From positions 1,240,001 to 1,304,000 of the forward strand of contig NC_064548.1 of the NCBI RefSeq assembly GCF_023856365.1: DNA of 64,000 nucleotides, written 5' to 3'. Below, piece by piece: positions 31,061 to 42,326 of the stretch (positions are counted from its first letter, which is position 1; the number at the start of each line of letters is the position of its first letter). The position numbers were made by a program, and so were the translations under genes. Source of the DNA: Brienomyrus brachyistius (Eukaryota; Chordata; Actinopteri; Osteoglossiformes; Mormyridae). The notes beneath the pieces were generated by a model that saw nothing but the letters and a program-made list of their open reading frames with translations, was not told where the DNA came from and ran no database searches.

Positions 31061-32700
31061 TGTGTTACTGTGACATCTGGTTCCTTCATTGGCTCTATTT
31101 ATTTTTCTAGAAATAACTAATTGGCTCTTCCAGACTATATGAAGAGAATATTTTATTTTTATTTAGACTAAGAAACTACAGAAAATCAGCTCTGCATGTG
31201 ATCTCCCCTTTACTGCTCAAGGAGGGCACACGCACATCAACAAATATCAATGCAACAATTACAGATGAACAATTTCTCACAGCTTCATAAGAAGTCAGAG
31301 TTCTGTGTAATTCAGAAATTGTCTAAGACCTCTGCTAGAACATTTTCTGCACTTCAAAATAAATGACACCTGGCTCCATTAAAAGAAGGTGATGCTGCCT
31401 GAACCACCAGCCAAGGCTGGGAGGAAAGGGAGGAACACTAGTAAAATGAAGGAAGAAAAGCAGCCCACCCTATCTCATGGTCACGGATACAAAAGTCAGG
31501 GAGTGTTATGAAGAAGACACCACACTTAAGACCATGGTTTTATGCAGTGAATTACACCAGAGAGAACTTTTGCATTTTAACTGTGTTACGTAACATTCCT
31601 CAGCCTTCATTTTTTTCCACAGAATGCAGGACATAATTTACGGTGCCAAACAAAACAGCGGAACTGCATTGTAGCCAATTATTTGTTTCAGTAGTTTTAA
31701 GATAAATAGAACATAAAATGGTTGTTTTACTTAGGTAAAAATCCAGTTGAAACAGACTTTATTTTAAAAAAGTTACATTGGCTTTAAGTGATGGCACATG
31801 TCGCTTGTGTTAATACTGCTTTGATTTTGAGGATGAAGTCTGAAGTGTAGGTGACATGCAGAAGCATGCAATTTGACGTTTGGGGATTGTAGTTTTTAAT
31901 GGGACAATTTGAATAAGGAATACTGGTGATATGCTTTTTAAGGGGACAGCACACGAAAATTATAATACAGAGTATTAAAAGAACCGCTCTTTAAAGGAAC
32001 TGAATTATCTTAGTGTATTTTACATCACAAGCACTCTCGGTCCGTTGGGGAGTCCGTCCCACTGTACTTGGAGAATGCTGCCATGCATTAATCATAAATT
32101 TCATTCAGTTGTGCGACAGAAGTTCCCTTCTAATGTTTTCTTCAACATAACAAAGTCCCACGGTAACAAAAGCGCTGAGGCCAGGATCGTTAATTGCAAT
32201 GTGGGGAATGCAGACCAGCTGGGGTGGGGGATCGTGCTCAGTCACGGTAAAAGGCAAACGGGTAAATTGTGAATACGCTCTTAATCTAACTACAGCTTCT
32301 TGAATTGTGGGAGGCGTGTGTAACATAACGTTGTTCCACATACCAATATCACTACGTATCGGTATCGCAAAACAAAGTTTTAAATGTTAAGATTCTGTCA
32401 TTCTGAAAATCTGAGTATTTAAGACATTATGTTACATAGCGATTTGTGGAGATAAATGCCCTCGGACAGTAGCGTTCATTTCATATTAAGTCTCTTTAAG
32501 TCATTGTTTTATGTTATGCAGGATGAATGTGCGAATTTTAATTAATCATCCTTTAAGGGTTATATGCTTACGGTGTTGTATACTATTCTCGGTGAACAAG
32601 TTAACTTATAAAAGTCTGTTCCTCTAATTATAGAATAATATATAGAATAATTATACAAGAGCTATAATTATTATGATGTTATTATTTAATTGTGTGGGCC
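31061..32700. other. No gene recognised
   Basis: AT-rich unique-looking sequence. Short overlapping frames at 32045-32341 on both strands carry no family signature. Confidence 0.4.
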
Positions 32701-32729
32701 GTGTTGCTTGATTACATTTGACTCTTCGG

Positions 32730-32735
32730 CACGTG
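32730..32735. promoter_or_regulatory. CACGTG E-box upstream of the 32.8-kb gene
   Basis: A palindromic E-box 50 bp upstream of the proposed start codon, in a locally GC-richer stretch. One short motif, so weak on its own. Confidence 0.3.
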
Positions 32736-32784
32736 GGACGCTGCCGGTTTGAAAGACGCAGCTTCACTTGTTTTCTGCACCAAG

Positions 32785-34253
32785 ATGACGAGGTACGTTG
32801 CTTTTCTGCTCCCATTTTATCGGATAATTTTTCTTATTTAGTATCTGTCAAATTTGCATGTATATTAAAATATGTTTGGTGAGTAAAGTCAGTATATTGC
32901 TTTTAAATAAAGTGATTTTGTTCCGGGGTACAATGTTAATTATATTTAAATTTTATGCGCAAAGTGTAGTTGATATTTCGCTTTTCCGCGTGCGCTTTAC
33001 TGCGCTTAAGTAAATAATTGCGCTTGCTTGTGAGTAAATTAGTTCATTGCTTTTAAATAAAGTGAATATTGTTGCGGGCTACTGTGTTGGTTATATTTAA
33101 ATTTTATGTGCAAGTCGGCTAGTTTCCTGTGCCGCAAAGTCTAGATGATATTTCACTTTTGCACGTGCGCTTTCCCGCGCTTTCATGTTGCATTCGGAAG
33201 AGGATGCGGGTGGTTGCGCTCGGTGCTGCCTACAGCAATGATATTCCAGCAGACCAGGAGAGGGCAGATGTATTGCAACAAACACAGATAAAAGTAGTGA
33301 AGCAAGACCTGAAAAGTTTGTTTGGTGACTAAAATCAGTATATTGCCATTTAGTAAAATTTAAAATTGTTCCAGGCTTCTTTCTTGATTATATGTAAATT
33401 GTATGTGAAAGTTAACTAGTTTCCTATGCTATAATGCAGTTGTTCATTGCGAAGGTGTCAGTGCAGAACTGAATTCCATGTGCCAGGAGTGACTGACAGC
33501 TCTATTGTATTGCTTGTGTGTTTTTCCTCATTCAGAAACAAACGAATTGCAAAAGCTGTCAGCTGGAGCAACGATCGATACTGGGCAACTTGGGACAAGT
33601 GGATGGAAGTGATTGACTGGGAAGATGAGGAAGAGCTGTGCTCCCCAGCAGAATCACCCTCTGACCAGGCTGACCGTTCCATCGTGTCACACATCCGAAA
33701 GCCAATTGCCAAGGCAGTTAGCTGGACGGATGATGTGTATTGGGCAGCCTGGGACAAGTGGGATGAGATCATCTGCTGGGGTGAAGAAGGAGAGTGCTCC
33801 CCAGCAACTCCACCCATCAACCAGCCTGGGAGGGATAAGGGGTTAGACATGCATGGGTTAGAGGTTTTTCTGTTAAATGAAAGGACAGTCTCCATAAAGC
33901 CTGCAGATGACCACCAAGACAGGCTGAAAATAGGAGCCGTAGTGGTCGACCTCTGCCAGTTTGAGCTAGATGGTGTAAATGATAAATTTGAAATTGTCGA
34001 AATACAAATTGGAGAGGTCAAATTGGAGGAGACTGCAGAGAGGGGTTTTAATTCAGAATTTGAATTGGAAATTATGGATGTGGAGATAGAGGTTGTAGAC
34101 AGTGAATTCCAGCTGAATGCTCTTAATTGGGAAATTGCTGGAACTAAAGTGGACAAATTATTAGTGGAACACCTGAACATAAATAATCTAGAAGCAGGCA
34201 GTGTGAAGGTGTCCACATCAAATGGGAATGTGGTATATGTCAATGGTATGTGA
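32785..34253 (+). CDS. Unrecognised two-exon gene, 241 codons, W-rich repeats
   Basis: Exon 1 is the 8 nt ATGACGAG at 32785-32792 in good Kozak context (AAGATGA) followed by donor GTACGT. Exon 2 starts at 33536 after CTCATTCAG, and joining gives ATG-ACG-AGA-AAC in frame. The first 100 residues hold two copies of a 45-residue repeat, IAKAVSW(S/T)(N/D)D-x-YWA(T/A)WDKW-x-E(V/I)I followed by an acidic linker and CSPA. The rest is acidic and rich in E-V-E and L-N-I alternations, suggestive of beta strands. There is no signal peptide, transmembrane segment or known domain. The last six codons (YVNGM and stop) lie in SINE-derived sequence, so the native C-terminus is probably lost. A partial paralogue lies at 44.93-45.15 kb on the minus strand. 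Gene or recent pseudogene cannot be decided here. Confidence 0.55.
32879..33425. repeat. Degenerate direct repeats inside the intron
   Basis: Three related blocks begin near 32879, 33032 and 33323. Each has GTGA(G/C)T-AAA-TCAGTATATTGC- or GTTCATTGC-like sequence, then TATTTAAATTTTATGTG-like sequence and TAGTTTCCT-like or TTGATATTTC-like ends. They fill most of the intron of the W-rich repeat gene. Confidence 0.55.
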
Positions 34254-34870
34254 GTGTGTTTGGTAATGATGGGTGTGAATGGTGTGTGTAAGTGGTGTGT
34301 GTGTGTGTGTGTATGAGAATGGTGATTGAATGGTGTGTGTGAGGTAATGGCAGGTGTGTGAATGGTGTGTGTGAGGTAATGGCATGTGAGTGTGAGTGGT
34401 AATGGTGTGTGTGAGTGAATGGTGTGTGTGAGTATATGGTGTATGTGAATGGTCTATGTGTGTGTGAATGGTGTGTGAGTGACTGGTGTGTGTCTGGTGT
34501 TTATGAATGGTGTGTGTGAGTGAATGCTGTGTGAATGGTGTTTATGAATGGTGTGTGTGTGAGTGAATGCTGTGTGAGTGATTGGTGTGTGAATGGTGTT
34601 TATGAATGGTGTGTGAATGAATGGTGAGTTTTTGTGTGTGTGTTTTGTGTGTGTGTGTGAATGATCTGTGTGTGTGAGCCTGCCCTGTGATGGGTTGGTG
34701 TCCCATCCTGGGTTGTTCCCTGCCTCGTGCCTGTAGCCTCTGGGATCCATCTGACCGCCTGTTCCAAAAGGCAAATTGATCCCCACATCCCTGAACAGGA
34801 GAAGCGGTTTTAGAAAATGGATAAATGTTCCCAGAGGTGTGAGGCAACAGTGCTAACCACTGTACCATGC
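34240..34870. mobile_element. Rearranged SINE with expanded TG microsatellite
   Basis: Begins CAATGGTATGTGAGTGTG, as in the body of the SINE at 30.5 kb, then about 430 bp of TGTGTGAATGG-type repeats. It returns to SINE sequence (CATCCTGGGTTGTTCCCTGC), the AGAAAATGGATAAATG tail and an inverted SINE head (GAGGTGTGAGGCAACAGTGC). The left end overlaps the 3' end of the W-rich repeat gene. Confidence 0.8.
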
Positions 34871-34919
34871 ATATGTATAGGATATGTAGAAGAATACCTG
34901 TTGCAGTTATCTGATGTGT

Positions 34920-35125
34920 GTGTTTTTCACTCTCCCTGCCGGCCCCTGGAGGTTTGGGCTTCCCCTTTGAGTCTGGTGCCTCCCAAGGTTTCTTCCTTCT
35001 AGGGAGTTTTTCCTTGCCACTGTCGCCTATGGCTTACTCACTGGGGGCTTTGGGTGGGGGTGCTCTAAAGCGCTTTGAGACAATGTAATGTTGTGATATC
35101 GTGCTATACTTTGTTGTGTAATTTT
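34920..35125. repeat. Fish interspersed repeat, class unassigned
   Basis: Contains GGGAGTTTTTCCTTGCCACT, GGGGCTTTGGGTGGGGG and AAAGCGCTTTGAGACAATGT, sequences seen in a widespread fish repeat. Ends in AT-rich sequence. Confidence 0.55.
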
Positions 35126-35920
35126 CTATTTACTCATGCAAATAAATAATTGTTTGATAACAAAAAGCACTTGTTTCATTCTTTTTACTGCGAGCATATC
35201 AGTCACTTCCCTTGTGCTCCTGCATTCAAAAATGAAAGTTTGTCCTGCCCTGCACTTAATTGCCATGGATTCTACGGGAATGCAGACCTCTACTTTGGTG
35301 GAATCCTGCTGTTGTTGTAGATGGTCTGCTCAAACGCTTTCACATTGTGTACAAGCAGATTTGTTTCTGTATCTCTGTAGAGAAGCATTCTTTTCTTCTA
35401 CCTGGCAAATCCACAAATATAATAGCAATCCACCAAGGTGCAAGTGCACCTAGCTCTTAAAGAAAATGTTAGAAAAAATTAGTTTATAGCATGTTTAAAC
35501 CATAAACACAGCAGTGACTGAGTACATCCCTTGTGGACCAGGCGCCTGGCTTTGACTATTTTTCTGCCATTAAACTAGCAAAGGTGGCTTGGCCATGACG
35601 TAAAATAACTTGTGCCTTTAAATTGTTAAGTCCTGTGTGTTGTAAAGTGAGGTATGAAACAGATACCAGGTCGTTTCAGTAACGGTCAGCGTACGTTTTC
35701 TTCATGTGATTTTGTGGTTTCAAATGTTTCATTGGAATCAATAGTATTTGCCAATTCCAGTTGCCAGGTAACTTCAATAATTTGAATAGAATACATGATA
35801 ACATTTTAAACTAGATTACAGTTAATTGTTATTTTTCTGTTTAAAAAAGACAATTGCTGTAATTTACATACGACAAAACCTGTAAAAGACATTTTGGAAT
35901 TCTTTTCTAAATGAAATGAA
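35126..35920. other. No gene recognised
   Basis: Unique-looking AT-rich sequence. Frames at 35136-35460 show no family signature. Confidence 0.4.
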
Positions 35921-35924
35921 GGTA

Positions 35925-36065
35925 CTTTGTTACTCCCCTTGGGGAAATTCTATTTTCACCTACCCCATTTTGCCCTACTTGACACATGGGCACAGACGAA
36001 GGTGACAGCAAGCCTGGCAGCAAAGGGCAGCCACCTGTAGGGACACCCATGGAGCTGGGGGTTTT
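35925..36065. repeat. Interspersed repeat related to the one at 45.16 kb
   Basis: TTTGTTACTCCCCTTGGGGA leads into CAGCAAAGGGCAGCCACC and GGAGCTGGGG. The same blocks occur in order at 45170-45290 (TTTATTAATCCCTGTGGAGA, GGGCAGCTACC). Confidence 0.55.
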
Positions 36066-36169
36066 ACAGTGATTAACAGCAATTTTGCAATACTTTTCTG
36101 GCAGTTTTTTTTGCTAGGAATTTACAGTCAATTCTACACTGAAACAGACGTCATTCCTAAGCGCAGCAT

Positions 36170-36610
36170 GGACTGCTTCCGGACACAGTATCAAATGCGA
36201 CTTCCAGAGTCACTTGAGTAAGCTGGAGATGCTACATCCCCGGGTAAGATTACCTGCAGTAGGCAGCCTACCAAAAGAGGGCCTTTCCTGTTCCCTTGGT
36301 GAATTAGAAAACCAGTGGAGAGAGCTCTCCTGTTGCAGTTTCACAGAGATGAACAACATGGAGAACTTTGGATTGAGGTTTTGCAGTATGAGGGTGCTGA
36401 AGGAAAAAGGAGTTTTAAAGACATTGGTCTGCCTGTACTGCAGATTTTGTCTCTGCCCATTTCAGATGTTCATGTAAAGCGTGAATTTACTAATGTGACA
36501 TTCCTTAAATATAACCACCGAAACAGAACGGTTGTAAATTTGCTGTCCAGATTGGTAGATGTACAACTTGGACTGCAAAGAGATGGACTGACACAGAGGC
36601 GGAGCTATGG
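36170..36610 (+). pseudogene. hAT-type transposase C-terminal remnant
   Basis: One frame reads FQSHLSKLEMLHPRV. A second, after a frameshift, reads LQFHRDEQHGELWIEVLQYE, then FKDIGLPVLQILSLPISDVH and KYNHRNR. The order matches the C-terminal dimerisation region of fish hAT-like proteins, where the usual motif is LSLPxSNADVER followed by K-x-R-N-R. The usual N-A-D at this site is degraded, and two frames are needed. Confidence 0.55.
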
Positions 36611-36619
36611 ATAGGCCTG

Positions 36620-37390
36620 GGTGGGATTGACAGCTGGGCCCACCCATTCAGATTAATGAAATTACATTTTTTATATATAAATTACCGGCTTCTAACTGTT
36701 CCTATACATCACTGTTGTTACTGTGGCAAGTACAATAGAATGTGTGAGCTCCCTCTAGTGGTGCTCTAGGTAGAACACCACAGTCGTAGGTGTATTATTG
36801 TTGCAGTCACCATGTTGTAAATATATAAGCCAATTTAAGAAAATTTGGGGTAATGAGTTTCACTCAGAAGTCCATCCATCAGCCACTTTTCCATATTTAA
36901 AGGCTGCAGGAGGATGCTCACATGGAAAAAAAAGACTAATTCATTTCTTTATCCAAAACTATTTCTTTCCTCATTCATTAAAACGAAAAGAGCTTTAACT
37001 TGTGCGTGCATTGCTTCATTTTAAGCAGCATTATGGAGTATCATTGAAGATAGAAAAGTTTATGAAGGGTCTGATTTTCGACATCTTTTACTCCTGGTTT
37101 GGGCTATAAAATTGGAAGGAGTTGCCAAACATGACCGTGCAGGGTCTGCGCTGTTCTCATCTGTGAACAGTGTGTGGGTTTGTGGGTCAGGCATAAATTT
37201 GGGGGGAGGGGCTCCCTCCAGCATTAAAATAGGGAGATATCCCCCAAAATAATATAATTCTTCATATTCAAAAAAGTACAGATAAAATTAATCTATCTCA
37301 CCAGTTAATGTAAAGTTTTTTCACCCCAAGCACACCTACCCTTCCCGAAAATGGTTTAGTCTGAAGTCCTGCTCTGGGGTACGTTTCCTA
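36620..37390. other. No gene recognised
   Basis: AT-rich, with a G-run near 37200. Nothing supported. Confidence 0.4.
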
Positions 37391-37394
37391 TACC

Positions 37395-38300
37395 ACGATG
37401 CACTTTGCAAAAGACAAATATATATCAGGAAAATATATAGCAGGAGATGAAAGAAAAAAGATACATTCTGCGGGCCATGGCTGCTGCCGCCTGGCAGAGG
37501 GTATGAGGAGGAAGTGCAGGGACGATGTCAGCATCACCAAAAGGATGGTTGCAGCACTCTGGAGGGAGCAGGTGAGGTGGGCTGGGGGGAGCACCAGTCT
37601 GCATTCTCTCACTCCTGGGGAGGACCGAGTATTGGCCATCCTAGATCTCAGAAGCACTTGAGGGAGTCCCGGGGTGCATAAATCTCTGTAGTCTACAGAG
37701 ACAACTCCCAGACATCTGTGCTTTCTACTCCCCAGCCACTTCCTCTTGGCCCACCAACATTTGTCCCCCTGTAGTGTGATCACCAGGGTTCCTCAATGTG
37801 TGGCACCTCCACACCTGGCTCCTCTACATCAGCCATCCCTCCTATAGGCCCCTCTACATCAGGGCGACACTGTCCCCTGAGTCCCCAGAATACCTTTCAG
37901 TCTGGTAGATCACCAAACCCCAACCATCCTGCTTCCTTGTCACCACACGCCCCTCCTTCCCCCCACGCACTCAAGCCCACTGGTGCAGAAACATTCGCTG
38001 CCAATGTAGTGAAGAGCTCCTCAGGTCTGAAGGTGGAAAAAATATCTGTTCTGAGGGGCATCCGGGAGGAACCGGCAGCCCTGATGGAGCAGTATGAAAG
38101 ACACCATAAAGAGGTGATCGCCTACCGGAGAGAGACACTGGCCTTACTGGCCCAAAGGGTCAGGAGGCCCAGTGTGACAATATACTGTATCTCCCTACCT
38201 CTTAATGTCAAGGGCGCCTCCAAGGGGCGGCCACATCCCTCCTTGGAAACCTCTGGCCACCCCTGTGGCAGCCCCCAAATATGGCTGTAGAGAGATTGTT
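37395..38300 (+). pseudogene. Degenerate coding-like block, family uncertain
   Basis: GC-richer than its surroundings. One frame (37398-37661) reads through a basic segment. A second (37796-38290) is Pro/Ser-rich and ends in a charged helix (MEQYERHHKEVIAYRRETLA). A third frame near 37470 reads AMAAAAWQRV. The layout, a Myb/SANT-like start, a Pro/Ser linker and a terminal helix, recalls proteins associated with Harbinger transposons, but the match is weak and spread over frames. Confidence 0.25.
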
Positions 38301-38399
38301 TTATAGCGAAAGCTGTGGTGCACTCAGGGACCATTAACTGTGTAGCACCTGGGGCCTGCATCATGAAACTGAAAGTCTGAGTTAGAACAAAAGTTTTAG

Positions 38400-39088
38400 C
38401 CTAATAAAGTCAAACAAATGCAATGCGCGATCATAAAAATCATGCCTGTAAGAAGGCTCCTGCAGTTTTAAGGGCGCACCGGTGCATGCAAAGGACTGTG
38501 GGTGCACTGTGGGGACACCGAGGCACGCGCTGACAGCGTGTTAGAACTTAAAGTTTTTCCTGGTCAGCAATATATGGAAGTCCTTACATTATATGTATGT
38601 ATTAAGTTATATAATTGTGCTATGTGATTACCGAATGACGCTAAACTCATTTAGTTTGGCTTTAATTATGCTGATGTTTAATGCCGGTGTTGTGCTGCAA
38701 ACTGCCCCTCTGCCACGGATTGTAATCTTTCATTTTAAAGGAAGTGTAACTTCATTTATCTTGCTTTAAGCAAACTGAAAACTCACATTACTTGTTTATT
38801 ATGATATTTTACAGACAAACCTGAAGTTAAGATTAACTACCTCCTGTAAAACGTCGCAAATGTGACATCATTTAAAGGCGACAGTAATGCTTCGCTTTTC
38901 GACGACAGACGCCTTCAGTCGCAAGAAGTGTTTCATTTTCTTGAATAATATTTTTGATACTTTGTTGAATTAATTCTGCCTCGATATTTTTGATATTCTG
39001 TCTTCTTTTCATACTTATAATGCGGCGAATAGCTTCATACTCGGCACATCACACCTGGAAATAAAATAACATCGAACTAAGCAACAGA
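38400..39088. other. No gene recognised
   Basis: Non-coding sequence up to the CR1-like LINE. No repeat recognised. Confidence 0.4.
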
Positions 39089-40258
39089 AGTAATCAGAAC
39101 ATAAGAACATAAGAACTATACAAACGAGAGGAGGCCATTCGGCCCATCAAGCTCGCTTGGGGAGAACTAAACTAATAGCTCAGAGTCGTTAAAATCTTAT
39201 CTAGCTCTGATTTAAAGGAACCCAAGGATTCAGCTTGCACTACATTATCAGGAAGGCTATTCCATACTCTGACTACACGCTGCGTAAAGAAGTGCTTCCT
39301 TAAATCCAGCTTGAAATGTTCTCCCGCTAATTTCCACCTATGGCCACGAGTTCGTGTATTTAAACTAATGCTGAAGTAACTATTTGGTTGAACAGCATCC
39401 AAACCTGTTAGAATCTTATATACCTAGATCATGTCCCCCCTCAATCTCCTTTGCTTGAGACTGAACAGATTTAGCTCAAGTAACCGTTCCTCGTATGACA
39501 TTCCTCTAAGACCAGGAATCATTTTTGTAGCCCTACGCTGCACCTTTTCTAAGGCCACAATGTCCTTTTTAAGATATGGTGACCAAACCTGCACACAATA
39601 TTCTAGGTGAGGTCTCACCAAGGAATTGTATAATCTTAGCATTACCTCCCTTGACTTAAACTCCACACACCTGGAGATATACCCCAACATCCTATTGGCC
39701 TTTTTTATTGCTTCCCCACACTGGCGAGAATGGGACATGGAAGCATCAACATACACACCAAGGTCTTTCTCATGATCAGCTACCTTTATTTCAGTGACAC
39801 CCATGAAATACCTGTACTTTATATTTCTGCTCCCTAGATGGAGTACCTTACATTTATCGACGTTAAATTTCATCTGCCAGGTATCGGCCCAGTCACTAAT
39901 TAAATCAAGATCCCGCTGTAGCTGCTGAGCCACTAATTCAGTATCTGCTACACCACCCACCTTGGTGTCATCTGCAAATTTCACCAGTTTACTGTATATA
40001 TTGGTATCCATATCATTTATGTAAATTAGGAACAATAGTGGTCCTAAAATCGAACCCTGCGGTACCCCACTATGAACGCAAGCCCACTGTGACATTGTGC
40101 CTCTTATAACTACTCGCTGTTTCCTATCTGTTAACCAGTTATCAATCCAGGTCGCTACGGTACCTAAAATACCTGTCACTTTGAGTTTAAGTAGGAGCCT
40201 CTTGTGGGGGACAACATCAAAAGCCTTTTGGAAATCTAAGTAGATGACAAGTAGTCAG
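39089..40258 (-). mobile_element. CR1-like LINE, 5'-truncated, minus strand
   Basis: The element spans 39098-40249, with its 3' end on the left made of AAGAACAT repeats (read TTATGTTC on the element strand), as expected for CR1-type 3' ends. It is flanked by AGTAATCAG (39089-39097) and AGTAGTCAG (40250-40258), which differ at one base and look like a target-site duplication. The 5' truncation falls inside the reverse transcriptase. Confidence 0.9.
39172..40247 (-). pseudogene. CR1-like reverse transcriptase, C-terminal part
   Basis: From the right: YLDFQKAFDVVPHKRLL, VPQGSILGPLLFLIYINDMD, and FADDTK with the catalytic DD, then thumb-like sequence, QRRATKMIPGL and the CR1 tail GHRWKLAGEHFKLDLRKHFF. 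One TAG at 39422-39424 interrupts the frame between GDMI and VYKILTGLD; the related position is normally a charged residue. The endonuclease and N-terminal RT are absent. Confidence 0.88.
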
Positions 40259-40532
40259 CACCCTGCACTTCTTAGTATTTAGAAGTTATGTTTTTCATTG
40301 GGTCGAACTTGCTATATCTTGACGTTAAAATTTAGAAAGCTATGTGATTTAAAAGTACTTTTTTCACTTTAATATGACATTATTTTATTAATGCTATATT
40401 ATTCGTTAAACTTTTGTTTTAGTAGTGTTTGAGATCACAATCACCAGTTACAGCTACTCTTTGCTGAAACAGACATTAGACTAATTATGTCTGGATAACT
40501 GAGTACATACTGTATTGTGCATTTTTTCCCAG
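40259..40532. other. No feature seen
   Basis: AT-rich stretch between the LINE and the first HECT-gene exon; an upstream exon could be hidden here. Confidence 0.3.
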
Positions 40533-41380
40533 TGGCGAGTCTCCAAAGTTAGCCAGACTTCTGCATCAAGCTGCAAGGATATTAATGAGACAGTCTGAAA
40601 ATTCAGACATAGTTGTAGCAGAAGCGACATCACTGGTGTCAAATCAAACACCTGGGGTGTCAACCTCAGCCAGTCTTTCTGCACTTGTTGCATATTCTGA
40701 ATTTAACACATCTAGACAGGACCAGATTGAAAGAAATCTAGTCCAGCTGTTCCAGTTGTATGACCGTTTTAAGAGGACAAAGGGACCCATACCAAAGGGT
40801 GAAATAGAGAGCAAGTATAACAACAGAGTCATGGACACATGACTTCTTCTGTTTTGCGGAAAAAGATGTCCATCCTTTGCCAGAAGAACATAGTCATTTA
40901 CAGAACTGTGGCCTAGGTAGGAAGCGAATAACATTCCCAGATAAAAATGGCAATTACAAAGACCTCTGAGATGTCCTGTATGCAGCTTATCCACCACTTA
41001 ATACTTCTGGAGGATTTCAAATTTTGGCATGTTTTAGATCAATATATTTGGAACCTCTGCCAATACCACCCAATGGATATAGCGTGAAATACCTTAGAAC
41101 AGAGAGTGGTTTGAATCAGGCAGTCGACTATATCCGTCCACTCCGTCCAAGTTAGCATAAGCACAGATGGATTGTGTAAGCTTAATGAGGTTAGTCACAA
41201 AAAATCTTGCCTTTTTTGTACACTTGTAAATGTTTCATGAAAGCATCTCACTTCTCCTACGAAATATCTTCAATTTCTTTAAACTACTACAAATAATTAC
41301 TAAATAGAGTTATGTTCAGAGATTTACATATGTCTTGTTTGTATTATGCTGTGTTTAACTGTTATGCTTTCTACCTTAAG

Positions 41381-41469
41381 GGCCAAGCATTTGTGCTGGA
41401 AAAATGTCAGACCTGTAGAAATTATATTCCCATGCAGTCTCTAGTTCAGCATGTTGAACAGTGCTCAAG
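41381..41469 (+). other. HECT-gene exon with C2HC zinc-like module
   Basis: Encodes GQAFVLEKCQTCRNYIPMQS then LVQHVEQCSR, with acceptor CCTTAAG and donor GTAAAA. Cys-Cys-His-Cys spacing fits a small zinc finger. The exon itself is undamaged. Confidence 0.6.
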
Positions 41470-42031
41470 GTAAAATACATGATTTAGACTTTTTTTGTCT
41501 TGCATCACCTGAGACATTATTTGAATGTGTGTTAAATGGACTTTAAAACTCGCTGAGCATTTGTTAAAGTATTTAGATGTATGCTGAGTGATTTTAATGT
41601 ATCATTTAAATGAAAATGTCTTTATATTCTTCTTCTTGTAAAGCAAAACCAACAGCCAGATACCAGATGCCAGGCAGAGGAAGCACCTTGTACTTCACAA
41701 TCACTAGCTAACATCCAAGCTGATATCACCCCGCAGATTTTAACTTCCACTGTTATAGACACAGAAAGTCCATCTGTTTGTACATACAGGTATGATTAAT
41801 GTAAATGAGGTCTCAGAAAGATAGAAAATGTAAGAACAACCTCAAATGAGCAAATTTTTTCAGGGACTATTTGGACCTTGTTTGCTCTGATGTGAGTGAG
41901 TCAGAGGATGAACAAATCAGTCGAGCTATAGAAGAGTCATTGATAGAAATGTCAAGTGAGTTTAATGTTCAAATGTCGCAATTTTGTTATGTAGTGTTTT
42001 TTTATGTTTGGTTGTGTGACTGTCTTTTCAG

Positions 42032-42326
42032 GCTGCAGGATGTCTTGCAGATGCTGCAAAAGGAATATTGATAAGGATGAAGCTCTTCGCTTCAACATCA
42101 ACCGGAAGAACATTTAGGATGGTGCTGTCCGCACAATGAGGAGACCAAATTTCTCTGCCAGAAAGAGAATTGATGCCAAATTCACTTATGAGGGAAATTC
42201 TGTAGAAGCAGTTTATATGGGTGGCCCAATGAGGGAGTTCTTCAGACTTGCATTTCAACATATAAGGCAGAGCCCAGTGTTCACAGGTTCTGACTACCAG
42301 CGAGTTTTGGAGTGCCATATATGTGT
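42032..42326 (+). other. HECT-gene exon, start of HECT domain, with nonsense codon
   Basis: Acceptor GTCTTTTCAG, donor GTAAGT. RFNINRKNI is followed by TAG (42115-42117) and then DGAVRTMRRPNF. Related proteins have W-D at this point, so one TGG to TAG change explains the stop. The exon continues into GNSVEAVYMGGPMREFF. Confidence 0.7.

Noticed and set aside
33458..34243. 261-codon minus-strand frame opposite the W-rich repeat gene
   Set aside because: The plus strand has the splice sites, Kozak context, internal repeats and a paralogue; the antisense frame is a shadow.
34454..34868. His/Thr-rich minus-strand frames
   Set aside because: Translation of the TG microsatellite in a SINE.
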